Origin: Rhypophila decipiens
Taxonomy: Eukaryota > Ascomycota > Sordariomycetes > Sordariales > Naviculisporaceae
Assembly: GCA_033297075.1 (NCBI GenBank)
Contig: MU858058.1
Coordinates: 424,766-488,765 of the forward strand
Direction of reading: 5' to 3'
DNA length: 64,000 nucleotides
In this document: in pieces, positions 49,550 to 61,031 of the stretch
Position numbering within the stretch: the stretch's first letter is position 1
How the letters are laid out: each line of letters begins with the position of its first letter
Notes under the pieces: model-generated
The model's database searches: none
What the model was told of the DNA's origin: nothing
What the model saw: the letters and a program-made list of their open reading frames with translations, nothing else
Translations under genes and position numbers: made by a program

Positions 49550-51314
49550 ATGTTGGCGGCGAGATCGGGGCTCTCATCGCGTCTCGTCCGCCGAGCTGCT
49601 GCCGGCCGCCACGGCTTGTTAACTTGTCGCTGGGCAGTCTTTTCATGTGCTCATGCTCAAAGGGGAAGATCACATTTCTCAACAGAAGATGGCAGACAAC
49701 GAGGTCGTTTTCTCACTATTGCTTTTACACCAGAAGGATACGATAAGGTGGGTGGGGCAATCTCCTTGAACAAGGCTAATTAATATGTGCGAGAGAGTGA
49801 AAATCAACAATGGCTGAGACTTTAGAATAGGAAACAATAATAGACCTCACTCATCGGGCACTCGCAAGCTACGACAGGGACCTTGGTAATTCCAATGCCG
49901 CCGTAGTGTTCGCCTCCAAGAGCCTAGCACACTGGCTAGACGACCCAGCTTTCCTTTCTGACCTGCTCGCACCATGGCATTCTTCAGAAGAGGAAATGGA
50001 CCTTCTCGCAGGTGTCGTCGACTCAATCCGGGCCCCCCGTGATCCCCATGACCCCCCGCCCTCGGAGGGAATCGCCATCATGACGGGCGAAGAAGCGGAT
50101 GAGCTTCTCCCGGGGCTATGGGAAGGGAACTTCGCAACGGACCCGCAGCACGGACAAGCTGAAGACAAAGCATCTATCGAGTTTCGTCTTCCACCGTTGC
50201 TAAACGACCCGAGGAAATTACAAACCACAGTCCCCATGGCGAACACGCTCTTTGCAAATGGCAGACCCAACACCATGTTCGCGGCTCGCTTGGGTGCTTC
50301 CGACTTTGATACCTCCCAACCCGCCTTTACACAGTTTGCATACAAGACCTCGCAGGTGATATACCCAGGAAGAGGGCCCCGGTATGAAAGCACCGTGTCT
50401 GCCCCTCTGGTACCCATCACAAGACAGCGGCAGATCGTCCAAGGCCTGGGGAACATCCTGAAACAGGTCGAGGAGCTCGGCGAGATCGTGCCAGCATCTA
50501 GGAAACTCGAGATCCGCATCCCCGAGATCCTCAAGGCTCGTTCCGAGTCGGAGCTCGAGCTTAAGCAGCGCCCTCTCACGGTCTGGGCTGGAATCTATCC
50601 GAATGAGCTTGTCAGGGGCAGTGAATTGCCGGGTGTTGACGAGCTCGTTCCCGAGTGGGCCCAGATAAGATACCCCGTGCGTTTGCTGCCGAACGGGTTC
50701 GGTACTAGCCGGGAGGTGGCTGCAAGCAGTGCCTTTAGGTTACTGATGCCTGGTCTGCTGGCTGGGGGTAGTCATTTCCGTCAAGTCTGTACGTTTTGCT
50801 CCCAAATCCAGATTCAAGAAAATGTGATTGCTGATAGGTTTGCCCTCTCTTCCTAGTGAGCGGTGGCGGTGGTTGGGGCCAGAAACAAGGCCTACTATCT
50901 CTAGATCCAGAATCACGATACTCGACAGAGGACCATGAGGACGTCGAGAGCTTCATCCGGTCATTCAAGGGCGAGGAGGCTGTCGGGAGCGGTATCGTCA
51001 CTCCGGGCTCATGGGTGCAGTATTTTGTCGAGTGTGCCATCTCCGATGTGCCATGGTCTGCCCAGCTCGAGAGACCTTTCCAGGAGATTAGGAAATACGA
51101 GAATCTCAACGAAACCATCAGTCTCGGGGTCCATGATGACGCAGAGGAGCCGCCGCAATATAATAAAGTCCGGCTCAGCCAGGATTATTTTGGTGTCTCG
51201 ACCTCGACGGGATTGTATATCGCGTCTCCGAGCAAGCCGAAACCCCCGTCGACTCGGCCTGTTATCACGACTAAAATTGCGGCTCCGGGGACGGAGCTGC
51301 TGTCGTACATATAA
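49550..51314 (+). CDS. Conserved fungal protein with mitochondrial presequence, unknown function
   Basis: Function not recognised. Three exons (49550-49747, 49831-50788, 50857-51314) give 537 aa. The N-terminus MLAARSGLSSRLVRRAAAGR is Arg/Ala/Ser-rich without acidic residues, a typical mitochondrial matrix presequence. The soluble body contains THRALASYDRDLGNSNAAVV, GIAIMTGEEADELLPGLWEG, a Pro- and Glu-rich middle, and SGGGGWGQKQGLLSLDPES, which is formed across intron 2 and looks like a conserved motif. The opening (a helix, then a strand ending VVFASKSLA) faintly recalls the start of FIST-type sensor domains, but that is weak. No membrane span is seen. The frame-perfect joins at both introns support the model. 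Confidence 0.75.
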
Positions 51315-51758
51315 TCGGTGGGGAATGGATGTTGTACTTTATTGTATTAGAGGTGTACATACCGCTGAAACAGACAAACGCAATGTTAGCAATTACTACG
51401 GTCTTTTTTTTTTTTACCTGCTTCAGGAGTGTTGAACATTTGTATAAGCTGCCAATCAAGCACGCAATAACACACGCGGATTTAAACTGACAGTTCCTTC
51501 CATTACCCCGCCTTCTCTGAATGAGGGGAGCCTCACCTTCACTACCTACACAAACCATCAACTTACAACCCACGTCTTCCCAATTGCTCGGATCAACAAG
51601 ACGTATGGATCTTGCACACCCCATCATAGCCTTTCAGCCAAATCCAGCACGCGAGTCCTACTCCCAACAGGGACAAGGAGAACCCTTATTTGAGCGAGCA
51701 CCAGTTATTTCCTTGCAAGGCAACATTTCAACATTCTCGACGCACACAACTCGGTAAC
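51315..51758. other. Intergenic between two plus-strand genes
   Basis: About 440 bases of 3' UTR and promoter sequence. A T-rich run (51407-51417) follows the upstream gene. No other feature seen. Confidence 0.45.
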
Positions 51759-52933
51759 ATGGCAGACACAAAAGTGCCAGAGACAGAGGCGAAACCTCGA
51801 ATTGGCATCATCTCCATGGGGGATATGGGCTCTGGTCTGGCCAGACTCATAGTAGCCCACGGTTATCACGTAGTCACAAACTGCACTGGTAGAAGGTTTG
51901 TCTTTTAACAATCACATTTATTCATTTGACTGGTCAAGCCACGGTCTACTAACACTATACTGCGTATACAACACACAAAAGTGAAGACACCATATCCCGC
52001 GCCCGCGCCGCTGGTGTCGAGAATCTCCCCACAGACAACGACTTGATCACAAATTGTGACCTGATTCTCTCGATCGTCCCGCCAAAAGATGCTCTCCAAA
52101 CAGCGGAACGTATCCTCTCGGCCATATCTTCCCCAGACAACCACCGTCCCAGTGGCAAGAAGCCTCTCTACTTTGCCGACATGAACGCAGTCTCACCAGC
52201 AACAGTCCGCTCCATAGCCTCTCTCTTCTCCCCCTTCCCGGACTCGACAATCCGCTTCATAGACGGCTCCATCCTCGGCGGTCCTCCCTCTCCCCCCCAA
52301 GAAGGTCAAGGTCAAAAATGGACCACCCCCCTCCTCCCAACCTCGGGCCCCTTTTCCCTCTCCCACCTCGACCCAACAAATGCCCTCCCCAGAATCCTCT
52401 CAAACAAACACATCTCCGACAGCATAGGCCAAGCCTCGGCCCTAAAAATGTGTTTCGCCTCCCTATCAAAAGGCTACACTGCCATCGCGGTCCAGACAGT
52501 AACAACCGCCTACAGACTAGGCGTCCTCGACCACCTCAAAGATTCCCTGCGTCAGCTCTCACCTGCCAACCTCGAGCGAATGGAACGTGCTGTTGTGGGC
52601 ATGGCGCCCAAGGCTTACCGCTGGGTTAGGGAGATGGAGGAGATTAGCGAGACACATGCCCAAGATGGCGGGTTCTTGACTACTTCTGCTGCTCAAGGAG
52701 AAATAGAAGGTATTTTTGATGGAGCGGCGGGGATTTTTAGGTTTGTTGCCGAGGGGACTGTTTTGGGGGAGGAGAAAGTTCCTACCGCCGGTACGGATAG
52801 CGGTAGCGCTAGCAATAAACGAGTCCGGGAAACGACGACCGAGGATGTAGCCCGTTGTATGGCCGAGGGGTTGGAAGCGAGAGAGAATAAGAAACGAAAA
52901 GAAACACACAAAGAACAAGTAGTAGAAGAGTAA
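51759..52933 (+). CDS. 6-phosphogluconate dehydrogenase-like NAD(P)-binding oxidoreductase
   Basis: Two exons (51759-51895, 51982-52933) give 362 aa. The N-terminal Rossmann fold has IGIISMGDMGSGLARLIVAHG, with the G-x-G-x-x-G-like dinucleotide loop (GDMGSG), and a second block LILSIVPPKDALQTAERIL, as in the beta-hydroxyacid dehydrogenase/6PGDH superfamily. The substrate-binding region has FIDGSILGGPPSP, the superfamily's D-G/S-G-G block, and ALKMCFASLSKGYTAIAVQ, where the catalytic Lys is expected. The C-terminal half matches the DUF1932-type helical domain found in fungal members. The end is Lys/Arg/Glu-rich. The substrate is unknown. The acceptor of the intron is AAAAG rather than a typical YAG, but the frame is restored (GRR-SEDTISRARAAG). 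Confidence 0.85.
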
Positions 52934-53222
52934 GCCTGCTGTTGTACACACACACACAAGATTTTCGAGATGGTGTGCAATCAACACCAGGACAAGGACT
53001 CTCAATTGGCCTAGTAGTATCTTTTATGGTCTGTCATGAATGAGCATACAAGACTTCTTTCAGAATTTGAGAAAAGAAAAAGGGGTTAACCCGAAACAAT
53101 GCATGAGACCGACAAACAATACCAAGGTCTGGCGCGCCGTACCAATTTATACTTCCATACACTTTGCTCTTCTTATCTCTTCTTTTGTATCGAGCGAGTG
53201 AGAGTAATGCCGCAGAGATCTA

Positions 53223-54853
53223 CTACTCAATCATGTCGACATCGTCCTCCACTGGCGCATTAGCTCCATTATTTGCTCCAAAACCGGCAGCAGAAGAATC
53301 TCCCCCTTGTTGAGAGGGCCCACCAGCGTTAAAGTAGTCGGCCATTTCGGCGTCAAGTTCCTCTTGAGTTTTCTTGGGCCTACCGTCACGACCAGAGCGC
53401 TCTGCACGTTCACTGCCACCACCGGGTCCACCGCCGCGTCGGCCTCCACCACCTCCTTCTCTGCGTGCTCCGGGTCTCCGGCCACCACCTTCCCTCCGAC
53501 CACGATTGGGGAGCGGACTGCGCGAACGACTGGCCTTTGCGCCTCCGCCTCCGGGTCGATAGCGGTCCGTACCCCTGCGGGCTGCCTCTTCGTCAGATTG
53601 CTGGCGATTTGGCGAGAGCGACCTGGATCTTCCTCCGCCTGGCGGGAGAGTGATACGTTCGGCCAGCGGGCGGCCTGGTTTGACTGCAGTTTCGAGTGGA
53701 TTACGCCTGCTTGGTCCGGTCGGCATGAGTGTCAGGCGAATTGGCTGGCCTGTAATATCGATTGCAATTTCAGTTAGTCGGCGAGCTTTGCAACAAGTTT
53801 CACGCAGCAAGACTTCTGTAACATACCTGCAGCATTCGCACCATCATACTCTCGAATGGCCTGTGCGGCATCTCTGTGGGATTCATATGTGACAAACGCC
53901 GTTCCTTCTGAGCGCCCGGCGCGGTCGTATTTCATGTCTAGCTTGACAAGAGGTCCAATTCTCGAAAAGAGGTCCTGGAAGCGCAAAGAGAGTCAGTATA
54001 TCGCCCTTGAAAGATGGAGCAGTCAGTCGCGGCTCACCTCCATATCTTCTCGGGTTAGTTCGTAGTGGATATTGTCGACTCGGATCTTGGAGCCGCGGGC
54101 GTCGCTGCTGCAGACAGACAATGGATTAGTGACTTGGCCTATACCTTTTGTGCAGAAACAAGAGAGGTATTGGATACCATACCCTGAAGGGGATCCAGAT
54201 CGGTAATCCCGCCGAGGACCGCGTCGGGTGTCGCTATCCTCGTATTTGTCGTGAACCCATTCGCTACCATCAAAAAGATCCCTTGTCAATCGCTCCGTCG
54301 CCGCCAAAATCAGGGCACGGGTGGTCCAATACATACGAGTCGAGGTTCCGGGGTGCGTCATCTCTGTCTCTGAAGGACTGTCCCGCCGTCGAAGTCGGGC
54401 GCTGTTAGCCGGAGTTCCATACTGTGTTAGCTTCCCTCCATCGCGATCCGAGGCACCGAGCACAGGTCGTGAGGATGGCTAGCGTCGATGGTATCTAAGG
54501 GTGACCGGAACGGAAGCGTGACAAGAGGGGGAAGAGAAGAGGATCAACCTGTCCGTGTGCGGGCAGTCAGGGTCGGTGCTAGCGGACACGGTGAAGGGGA
54601 AATATCGCAAGAGGGCTGAGGGCCCGAGAAAGAGAAAACATACCTTTCTAACGCCATCGCGGGGATAATTTTCTCTTTCGCGTCGGCGACCGCCTCCATT
54701 GTTGCCATTTCCGCGAGGGCCTCGGGAGGGTCTGCCAGACTGTGCAAGGGTTCCGTCAGCAATCACATTTATGGTCTGGTCTCCGAATTCATCACACACC
54801 TCCTTGCGATCGGCAAGAATCTCGTCGAGGCTTCGGTCGAGGCTGTTATCCAT
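53223..54853 (-). CDS. mlo3: Yra1/ALY (Mlo3)-type mRNA export adaptor
   Basis: Six exons on the minus strand (54853-54644, 54401-54337, 54263-54183, 54107-54038, 53974-53827, 53749-53223) give 366 aa. The N-terminus MDNSLDRSLDEILADRK is the UAP56/Sub2-binding motif of REF proteins. After a Gly/Arg-rich segment (RGPRGNGNNGGGRRRERE), an RRM spans exons 5-7: KIRVDNIHYELTREDMEDLF (RNP2 region) and SEGTAFVTYESHRDAAQAIR (RNP1 region), then GQPIRLTLMPTG. The C-terminus is an RGG/Pro-rich region and an acidic end with AEMADYFNAG, like the C-terminal REF box. In the family the protein bridges the helicase and the Mex67 export receptor in the nucleus. Intron 1 is 242 nt, longer than the other introns in this gene (62-80 nt). 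The small exons are all in phase. Confidence 0.88.
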
Positions 54854-55693
54854 CGTTGCGCCGCGAGAGAAGAGCAGATCAACAAGCAGAAGACGGACTA
54901 AGATGGCGTAAAAATGTGGAATGGGCGCAGATATTATATCGTTGAGGACTGTTTAATTTGTGACGAGTTTCTCGACTTTGCTGCGATGATTAGGGCAAAC
55001 CGGAGGTTTGAATTCCAGTTGTAGGCTAATCTGACGAGAGGGAGTTGGAGGTCACGGAGCCAGCAGGCTGCGCGCAACAAGCTTCTCCCACGAGTCAAAT
55101 ACAGTTTGACGCTAGTAACGGCGTCAACGCTCAAGCCACACCACCCACCCCTGTTTAGGCGAGTGGGCCATATCCGTACTCCGTAACAAAACTGCTTGAC
55201 GAATGTCACAATCAAAATGGCCCCTGATGAGAGAGGACGGGAAACACCATGGGAAAGGATAATATTGAAATCACTTTGCAAAAGACCTGGGCAAAAGCAG
55301 CTAGAAAACGACAATAATTCACGCGGCGAAACTCTAGTTTCAGTCTAAGTTGCATTTTGGAAAAGCACTTATCCTCAACCCTAGCTGCAGCCAACAAAGG
55401 AAATCGACCAAGAAAAATAACACCTGACATGTCTCGTGATGCACCCAGCATCACCAAAAGAGCTCAGAAAGCAAGGTGCTGCGCTAATCTCCCTCGGGAC
55501 GCTTTTGGTGAAAAAGAAATCACTCAATAACCAGATCACAGGAACAATTCCAGTTCCCGTACCAATTCCTCCCTCTCTATCACAGCCCGCGACACAAATT
55601 CCCCTCGTATATTCCTGATCTTATTAGGCGTGGACTCGTGGATGTGTTGGATATGATCAAAAACAAGAAATTTTCCGTATGCGTCGTCAAGTT
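54854..55693. other. Intergenic: promoter of the export factor, 3' end of eIF4A
   Basis: About 840 bases with no coding frame of interest. A TACTCCGTA motif lies at 55177-55185, identical to the one at 42082-42090 and, on the other strand, at 6713-6721. Confidence 0.5.
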
Positions 55694-57421
55694 TTAGATC
55701 AGGTCGGCAACGTTCATGGGCATCTCCTCAATCTGGGTGCTGTAGAACTGTTCAATCTCGCGCATCATGCGCACGTCATCAGCGGTGACGAAGTTGATGG
55801 CAACTCCCTTACGGCCGAAACGTCCTCCACGACCAATTCTGTGAATGTAGTCTTTGGTTGGTTTTGATTAGCAGCGATTCTAGTACATCAGAAGCCTTGA
55901 GAGGATGTGAACTCACTTTCACGGTTGGCGGGCAGGTCATAGTTAATGACGAGGGAGACTTGTTGGACGTCGATACCACGGGCGAGGAGATCCGTGGCGA
56001 TGAGCACGCGGGAGCTTCCACTGCGGAACTCCTTCATAATCAGGTCTCGTTGAGCCTGGTCCATATCGCCGTGCATGGCGGAGACAGTGAAGTCTCTGGC
56101 TGTGAGCTTGTCAGTCAACCAATCGACCTTGCGCCTGGTATTGCAGAAGATGACGGCCTGCGTGATGGTGACGGTCTCGTAGAGATCGGAAAGGGTGTCG
56201 AGCTTCCACTCCTCCTTCTCGACAGCAATGTAGAACTGCTTGATACCCTCAAGGGTGAGTTCATCCTTCTTGACGAGAATGCGGACCGGGTCACGCATGA
56301 ACTTGGTCGTGACCTCGAGGACATCCTGGGGCATGGTGGCGGAAAGAAGGACAACCTGGGTGGACTGGGGAAGGAGCTGGAAGATGTCGTAGATTTGCTC
56401 AGTGAAGCCGCGGCTCAACATCTCGTCGGCCTCGTCGAGGACGAACATCTTCATCGAGTCGGTTTTCACTGCCATGGAAGTTAGCACCGGACGGGGCCAT
56501 ATAATGGAGGCGAGTTAGAACGTACGGAAACGACGCTGAATCATGTCGTGGACACGGCCAGGGGTTCCAACGACGACCTGGGGGCCGTCCTGGAGAGCCT
56601 TCATGTCATCACGCACGCTGGTGCCTCCGATGCAGGCATGGCACTCGATGTTCATCTGTAACGGAGGGGAACGGATTAGTCCCGGCCGCCCTTTTTGATA
56701 GTTGAAGGAGTTCGGCACTTACGAAGTCACCAATGGCCACGACGACCTTCTGGATCTGTTGAGCAAGTTCTCTGGTAGGGGCGAGAATGAGAGCCTGGCA
56801 CGCCTTCACGGTGGGATCGATCTTTTGGAGGACCGAGATAGAGAAGGTGGCGGTCTTTCCAGTACCGGACTGAGCTTGCGCGATGACATCGTGTCCTGAG
56901 CAAGAGTCAGTGATGAGGCTCGAAAAGCGAAAAAGGATTCACCTACCCTTGATGACGGGAATGATAGCACGCTGCTGAATGGCAGATGGGCGCTCGAAAC
57001 CATACGCATAGATACCTGAAAGCGAGGTTAGCTTAGATTCGTGGTGACCCGAGTGCCCTGTGTGAACGGCCCCATCTGAACAGCTCAACAAGAAGTGTCC
57101 GACGAAAGGTCTTCCGAGGACCAGGAGTTTGGTAGTTCTTACCGCGAAGGAGTTCGGGCCGCAGGTTCATCTCGTCGAAGGAGTCGACCGTCTCATCGTA
57201 GTTAGACTCGATCTGTCCTGTATCGGCGAAGAGAGCATGTTAGTACAAGTCTCTCGATCGTCGGATCGTTTCACTCCGCCCGAAGAACTGTTGAGGCGCG
57301 GGCGACGCACTGCAGCACCACAAAGCGGCGCAAAGCACGTCGCCATTTGCGACAGCCTTCGAGGGAGATGATGATAACACATACCCTCAGGGACGTCCTC
57401 GAGTCCCTTGTCGGTAGCCAT
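55694..57421 (-). CDS. tif1: Translation initiation factor eIF4A (DEAD-box RNA helicase)
   Basis: Unwinds mRNA 5' UTRs as part of eIF4F. Seven exons on the minus strand (57421-57385, 57217-57143, 57015-56947, 56895-56723, 56655-56526, 56468-55917, 55851-55694) give 397 aa, the family length. All helicase motifs are present: Q motif region [12 protein letters not shown], Walker [55 protein letters not shown] and HRIGRGGR. The start [20 protein letters not shown] and the end [11 protein letters not shown] match fungal eIF4A rather than other DEAD-box helicases such as Fal1. The intron-rich first third (four introns in the first ~115 codons) contrasts with the single 552-nt exon 6. Confidence 0.97.
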
Positions 57422-58182
57422 GATTGCGGTGTAGTTTCGCAAGAATTTCCAGACTCAAGCTCGGCTTGAATCTAGAAATACAGAAAGTGGATGGTGGGGC
57501 AAGCGAGAAAAAATATCCGCAATCGTCTCTGTCGAGCGCTGCAGACAGTCTCCTTTCAAAGGTAGATTAGGCGAAGAAAAATAGATCCAAGAGTTCCCAG
57601 AAATGCTGAGAACAAGATCTATGAAATAAGTCGCAAGGTCTTGTGTTGGTTGGTTCGATGGTGTTGTAGTGATCAAGAGTAAAAGAAGAAATCCTGGGGA
57701 CTGTTGAAGCGATAAATTTTCAATTGGGCGGAGCAGAATTTATATGAGCCTAAGGCAGGAACTGAGTTTCCCCTCCAAAGCCCCTCCCAAACCCAAAATG
57801 AACTGGGTGGGGCAACCGCCAAACTTTCGCCAGCCGTTTAACTGCTGTGACTGGACCAAACTGACGTCCTGCGAACAGGGGCGAAATTTTGGACCAGCTG
57901 TGCTGCTTGTTTTTTGGACGCTTCTCCTTTTTTTGTCCTCCAGAGACGAAATTTTCATCTGGGTTCTGCCGCGCCAAAACGTTAAACTTGTCACCAAAGC
58001 TTAGGGGTCTCGTCCCCCCCAAGTACGAATTACACCTCTGACTCATTACTAGCGTTTTGGTCAAAGATTGCCACAGCTGGGTTTGTCTTGCCCTCTCAGC
58101 TGTCGAGTGCCTCTCACTTTCCCCCAAGGACATAAAGCTGCAATAGTGCGAGCATATACCGAAACTCTTCCTTCTCCCGCCC
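57422..58182. other. Divergent promoter region, eIF4A and F-box/JmjC gene
   Basis: About 760 bases between two genes transcribed away from each other. Short frames only. CT- and C-rich runs near 57770 and 58010-58020. Confidence 0.5.
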
Positions 58183-59801
58183 ATGTCACCTCATAGGGTT
58201 TGGAGCAGCAGCCAACGAGGCTCGGATGGGTTGGTCACGGCTGGTGGGAGTCATTCGCTGACAGATGACTCCTCCGAGTCATCTATTCCACCACATCCTT
58301 TGGGAATCAAACCGCTCGGGAATAAGTATCTTTCTGATGGCAAAGATGCTCGGGAATCCTCAGGCCACCTCCAAGAGCTACCGGATGAGCTCTTGAGCCA
58401 GGTGCTGGAGTTTCTAGACAGCCGCAGCCTGAGACTGCTGGGTTACACGTGCAAATTCCTTTTTGCTTTCTGCCTTTCCGACGACGTGTGGAAAACCATA
58501 TTCCTCGAGTGAGTCGGACCCAAACCTTGGAGCTGAGAGTCATCAACAGGATTCTCGGCAAGCCCCTGAACTCTCACAGTAAAGAATACCCAGGCAGGTC
58601 GGAAACGTTAACACAAACTTTTAGTTCTGAGTTTGCAAAAAAGTCTTCCTTTACATGGCAGGGATCGTGGAGAGCAACGGTCCTCGGTCTCACACCCGAG
58701 AAGCGGATTCGAATAGATTGCAACAATGTGTACTCTGATGTGCTGCATCGACCCTTTGTCTGTAGCTACATATCGCTGAAGAACTACACAGCAAATATTC
58801 CTCTTGTCAACGAGATTGACCGGTTTGAGAACCTGACGTATTCGGATTTCACAGAAAGCTGGAGCAACAAACCGTTTATCCTCACCAAATGCATCCAGGA
58901 CTGGCCAGTCTGCCGGTCATGGAATCTCGAAAGCCTGCACAAACTTTACTCGGATGTCAGCTTCCGAGCTGAGGCGGTGGACTGGTCGTTCTCCACATAC
59001 TATCAGTATATGATGGACAACCACGATGAGAGTCCACTATACCTGTTTGACAAGAAGTTTGCCGAGAAGATGAAGATCGAGGTCGGGAAAGGCGAGGGCA
59101 CGGCGTACTGGAAGCCAGATTGCTTCGGCCCGGATCTGTTCGAGCTTCTGGGGCCCGAACGACCAGCCCATCGATGGCTCATTATTGGACCAGAAAGGAG
59201 CGGCTCTACCTTCCACAAGGACCCCAACGCCACAAGTGCCTGGAATGCGGTTATCCAAGGTTCCAAGTACTGGATTATGTTTCCTCCGTCGGTCTCGGTC
59301 CCCGGCGTCTATGTCTCCGAGGACAGCAGCGAGGTCACCAGCCCGCTCAGTATTGCTGAGTGGCTACTGGAGTTCCATGCCGACGCACGACAGCTTCGAG
59401 AGTGCAGAGAAGGAGTATGCCGGGCGGGTGAGATTCTTCATGTGCCAAGCGGCTGGTGGCATCTGGTGGTGAATCTCGAGGCTGGCATTGCCCTCACGCA
59501 AAACTTTGTGCCCAGATCGCATCTTTCTGATGTGCTGTCGTTTCTGAGAGACAGGCCGGAACAGGTAAGCGGCTTTAAGAGGGACATTACAGATCCATAC
59601 AATCTCTTTGTCGAACGTCTCAAGGCCGAGGACCCTGAACTCGTTGAAAATGGCCTCAAGGAATTGGCTGAAAAGCAAATGGCAAAAAAGAGAAGATGGG
59701 ACATTGTAGTTGGAAACCATGCGGACGAAGAGCAGCCCGCAAAGAAGAGCGGCTTCAGTTTTGGGTTTGGATTCGGCGAGGGTGAAGATGAAATACCTTG
59801 A
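58183..59801 (+). CDS. F-box and JmjC-domain protein (JMJD6-like oxygenase)
   Basis: Exon 1 (58183-58508) and exon 2 (from 58580, or 58598 with an alternative in-phase acceptor) give about 515 aa. The F-box is HLQELPDELLSQVLEFLDSR, followed by LRLLGYTCKFLFAFCLSDDV. FTWQGSWRATVL then leads to the JmjC domain, where the Fe(II) ligands are visible: His and Asp in STFHKDPNATSAWN and the distal His in VPSGWWHLVVNLE. The Lys in VIQGSKYWIMFPP corresponds to the 2-oxoglutarate-binding Lys of JMJD6. The enzyme should thus be active as an oxygenase (hydroxylase or demethylase); its target is unknown. The F-box points to SCF or Skp1 binding. The C-terminus ends in a Gly/Phe-rich tail (SFGFGFGEGEDEIP). 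The two acceptor choices differ by six residues. Confidence 0.88.
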
Positions 59802-61031
59802 AGTGTCACATGTCCTCGGCGTCATGACAACCGTAAATCGGACACGAACAAGAGTTATTCTTCCTTGGCTCAAATAAGTACTTGACAAGAATCACCAAGC
59901 TCCGGTGTGCATCATGGTCACCATTGCCGCCTTTATTCTTCTGGGCACCTACAATGTTGTATAGATTAGCAGATGGCATAGCCGTAGAAAAAGAAACAAG
60001 GTAGTTAACTCTGAGGACCTGGACCCAGAGCTTTATCGGGTTTGTTTTCGAGGGTGATTTTAGAGGATGGATAGTCTCAGCGAGGCTTGTTGTTCACTGT
60101 CCAGTTGAGCTCGCCCAACCCGGCACTACGGGTAATTGAGGAGAAGAGACACTGTGTGGGTCCCCATGGTCTTTCGTCTGAAGTTCTCACCTCCAGGGGC
60201 AGCTCCAAACATCTTTCCCCGCTATTTTCGCCTCAGGAGTCGGCCAGGCTCTATATTCAGTCCCAGGAAATTGGCACTGTGCTTCCCAGTGGCTCCCTCT
60301 TGTTCTCTCTCCTCATCTTCACCCTACTCCCATCACGCAGTGCCCCAACTGCCTTCTTCGTGCCCCTGTGTTCCCGTCCCTCTAGGCTCTCCAGCTCTGT
60401 GGACTCTTGTCGTGCCCGCCGCATTCATTAGGCGCTCCAGGTCACAGCTGATCCACCCATCCAGCCACTCCCCCCTACCCAGGTGTTTGCGTGTCCGTCC
60501 GGCATTCCCACCTCATCGCAGCTGAGCTGACAGCCTGCGAGCCTGCCTGCCTGGCCTCCGTCCACGTCCACCTTGCAACAACTTGTTTTATCTGGTGCTT
60601 TCTCAGCACCACCTTCTCTTCGTTAGCACTTTTTGTATCGCGCTTCTGCATTGATGGCACAGTTTAACCTTGAAACCCAAATACCGACAACATTGCTACG
60701 ACTGTCGCCGCTGTTCGGACATTGAGCTGCGCTGCTGCGCTGGCCCCGCAACCTCCGAGGTCTCGAGGGTGCCCAAGGGTCCTTGCGGCAATCCGACTTG
60801 GAACTATCGACGGTCAGGCACCGCGCAACACGCTGATCGAGGTCCGAGAACGAGACGATCCGACGGCCGATTAGATCCGCAGACAGCCTAAACCGTAATC
60901 CGACTCCTGCATCTGACGTATAAGACGACGGCTCCGAGTTGATCAGCTGTCATCAGCGGTTATATTGATACATTCCCACTCGATCGAGTCCATATCCTCT
61001 CTACCCATTCCAAATCTGTCAATGCGCAAGC
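59802..61031. other. Intergenic upstream of the CCCH/Smr gene
   Basis: 1.2 kb with C- and T-rich stretches (60170-60420) that give long but low-complexity open frames, probably promoter and 5' UTR of the downstream gene. A short upstream ATG at 61022 overlaps the main start in another frame. Confidence 0.5.

Noticed and set aside
60087..60525. Open frames upstream of the CCCH/Smr gene
   Set aside because: They come from a C- and T-rich promoter/UTR stretch and have no recognisable protein features.
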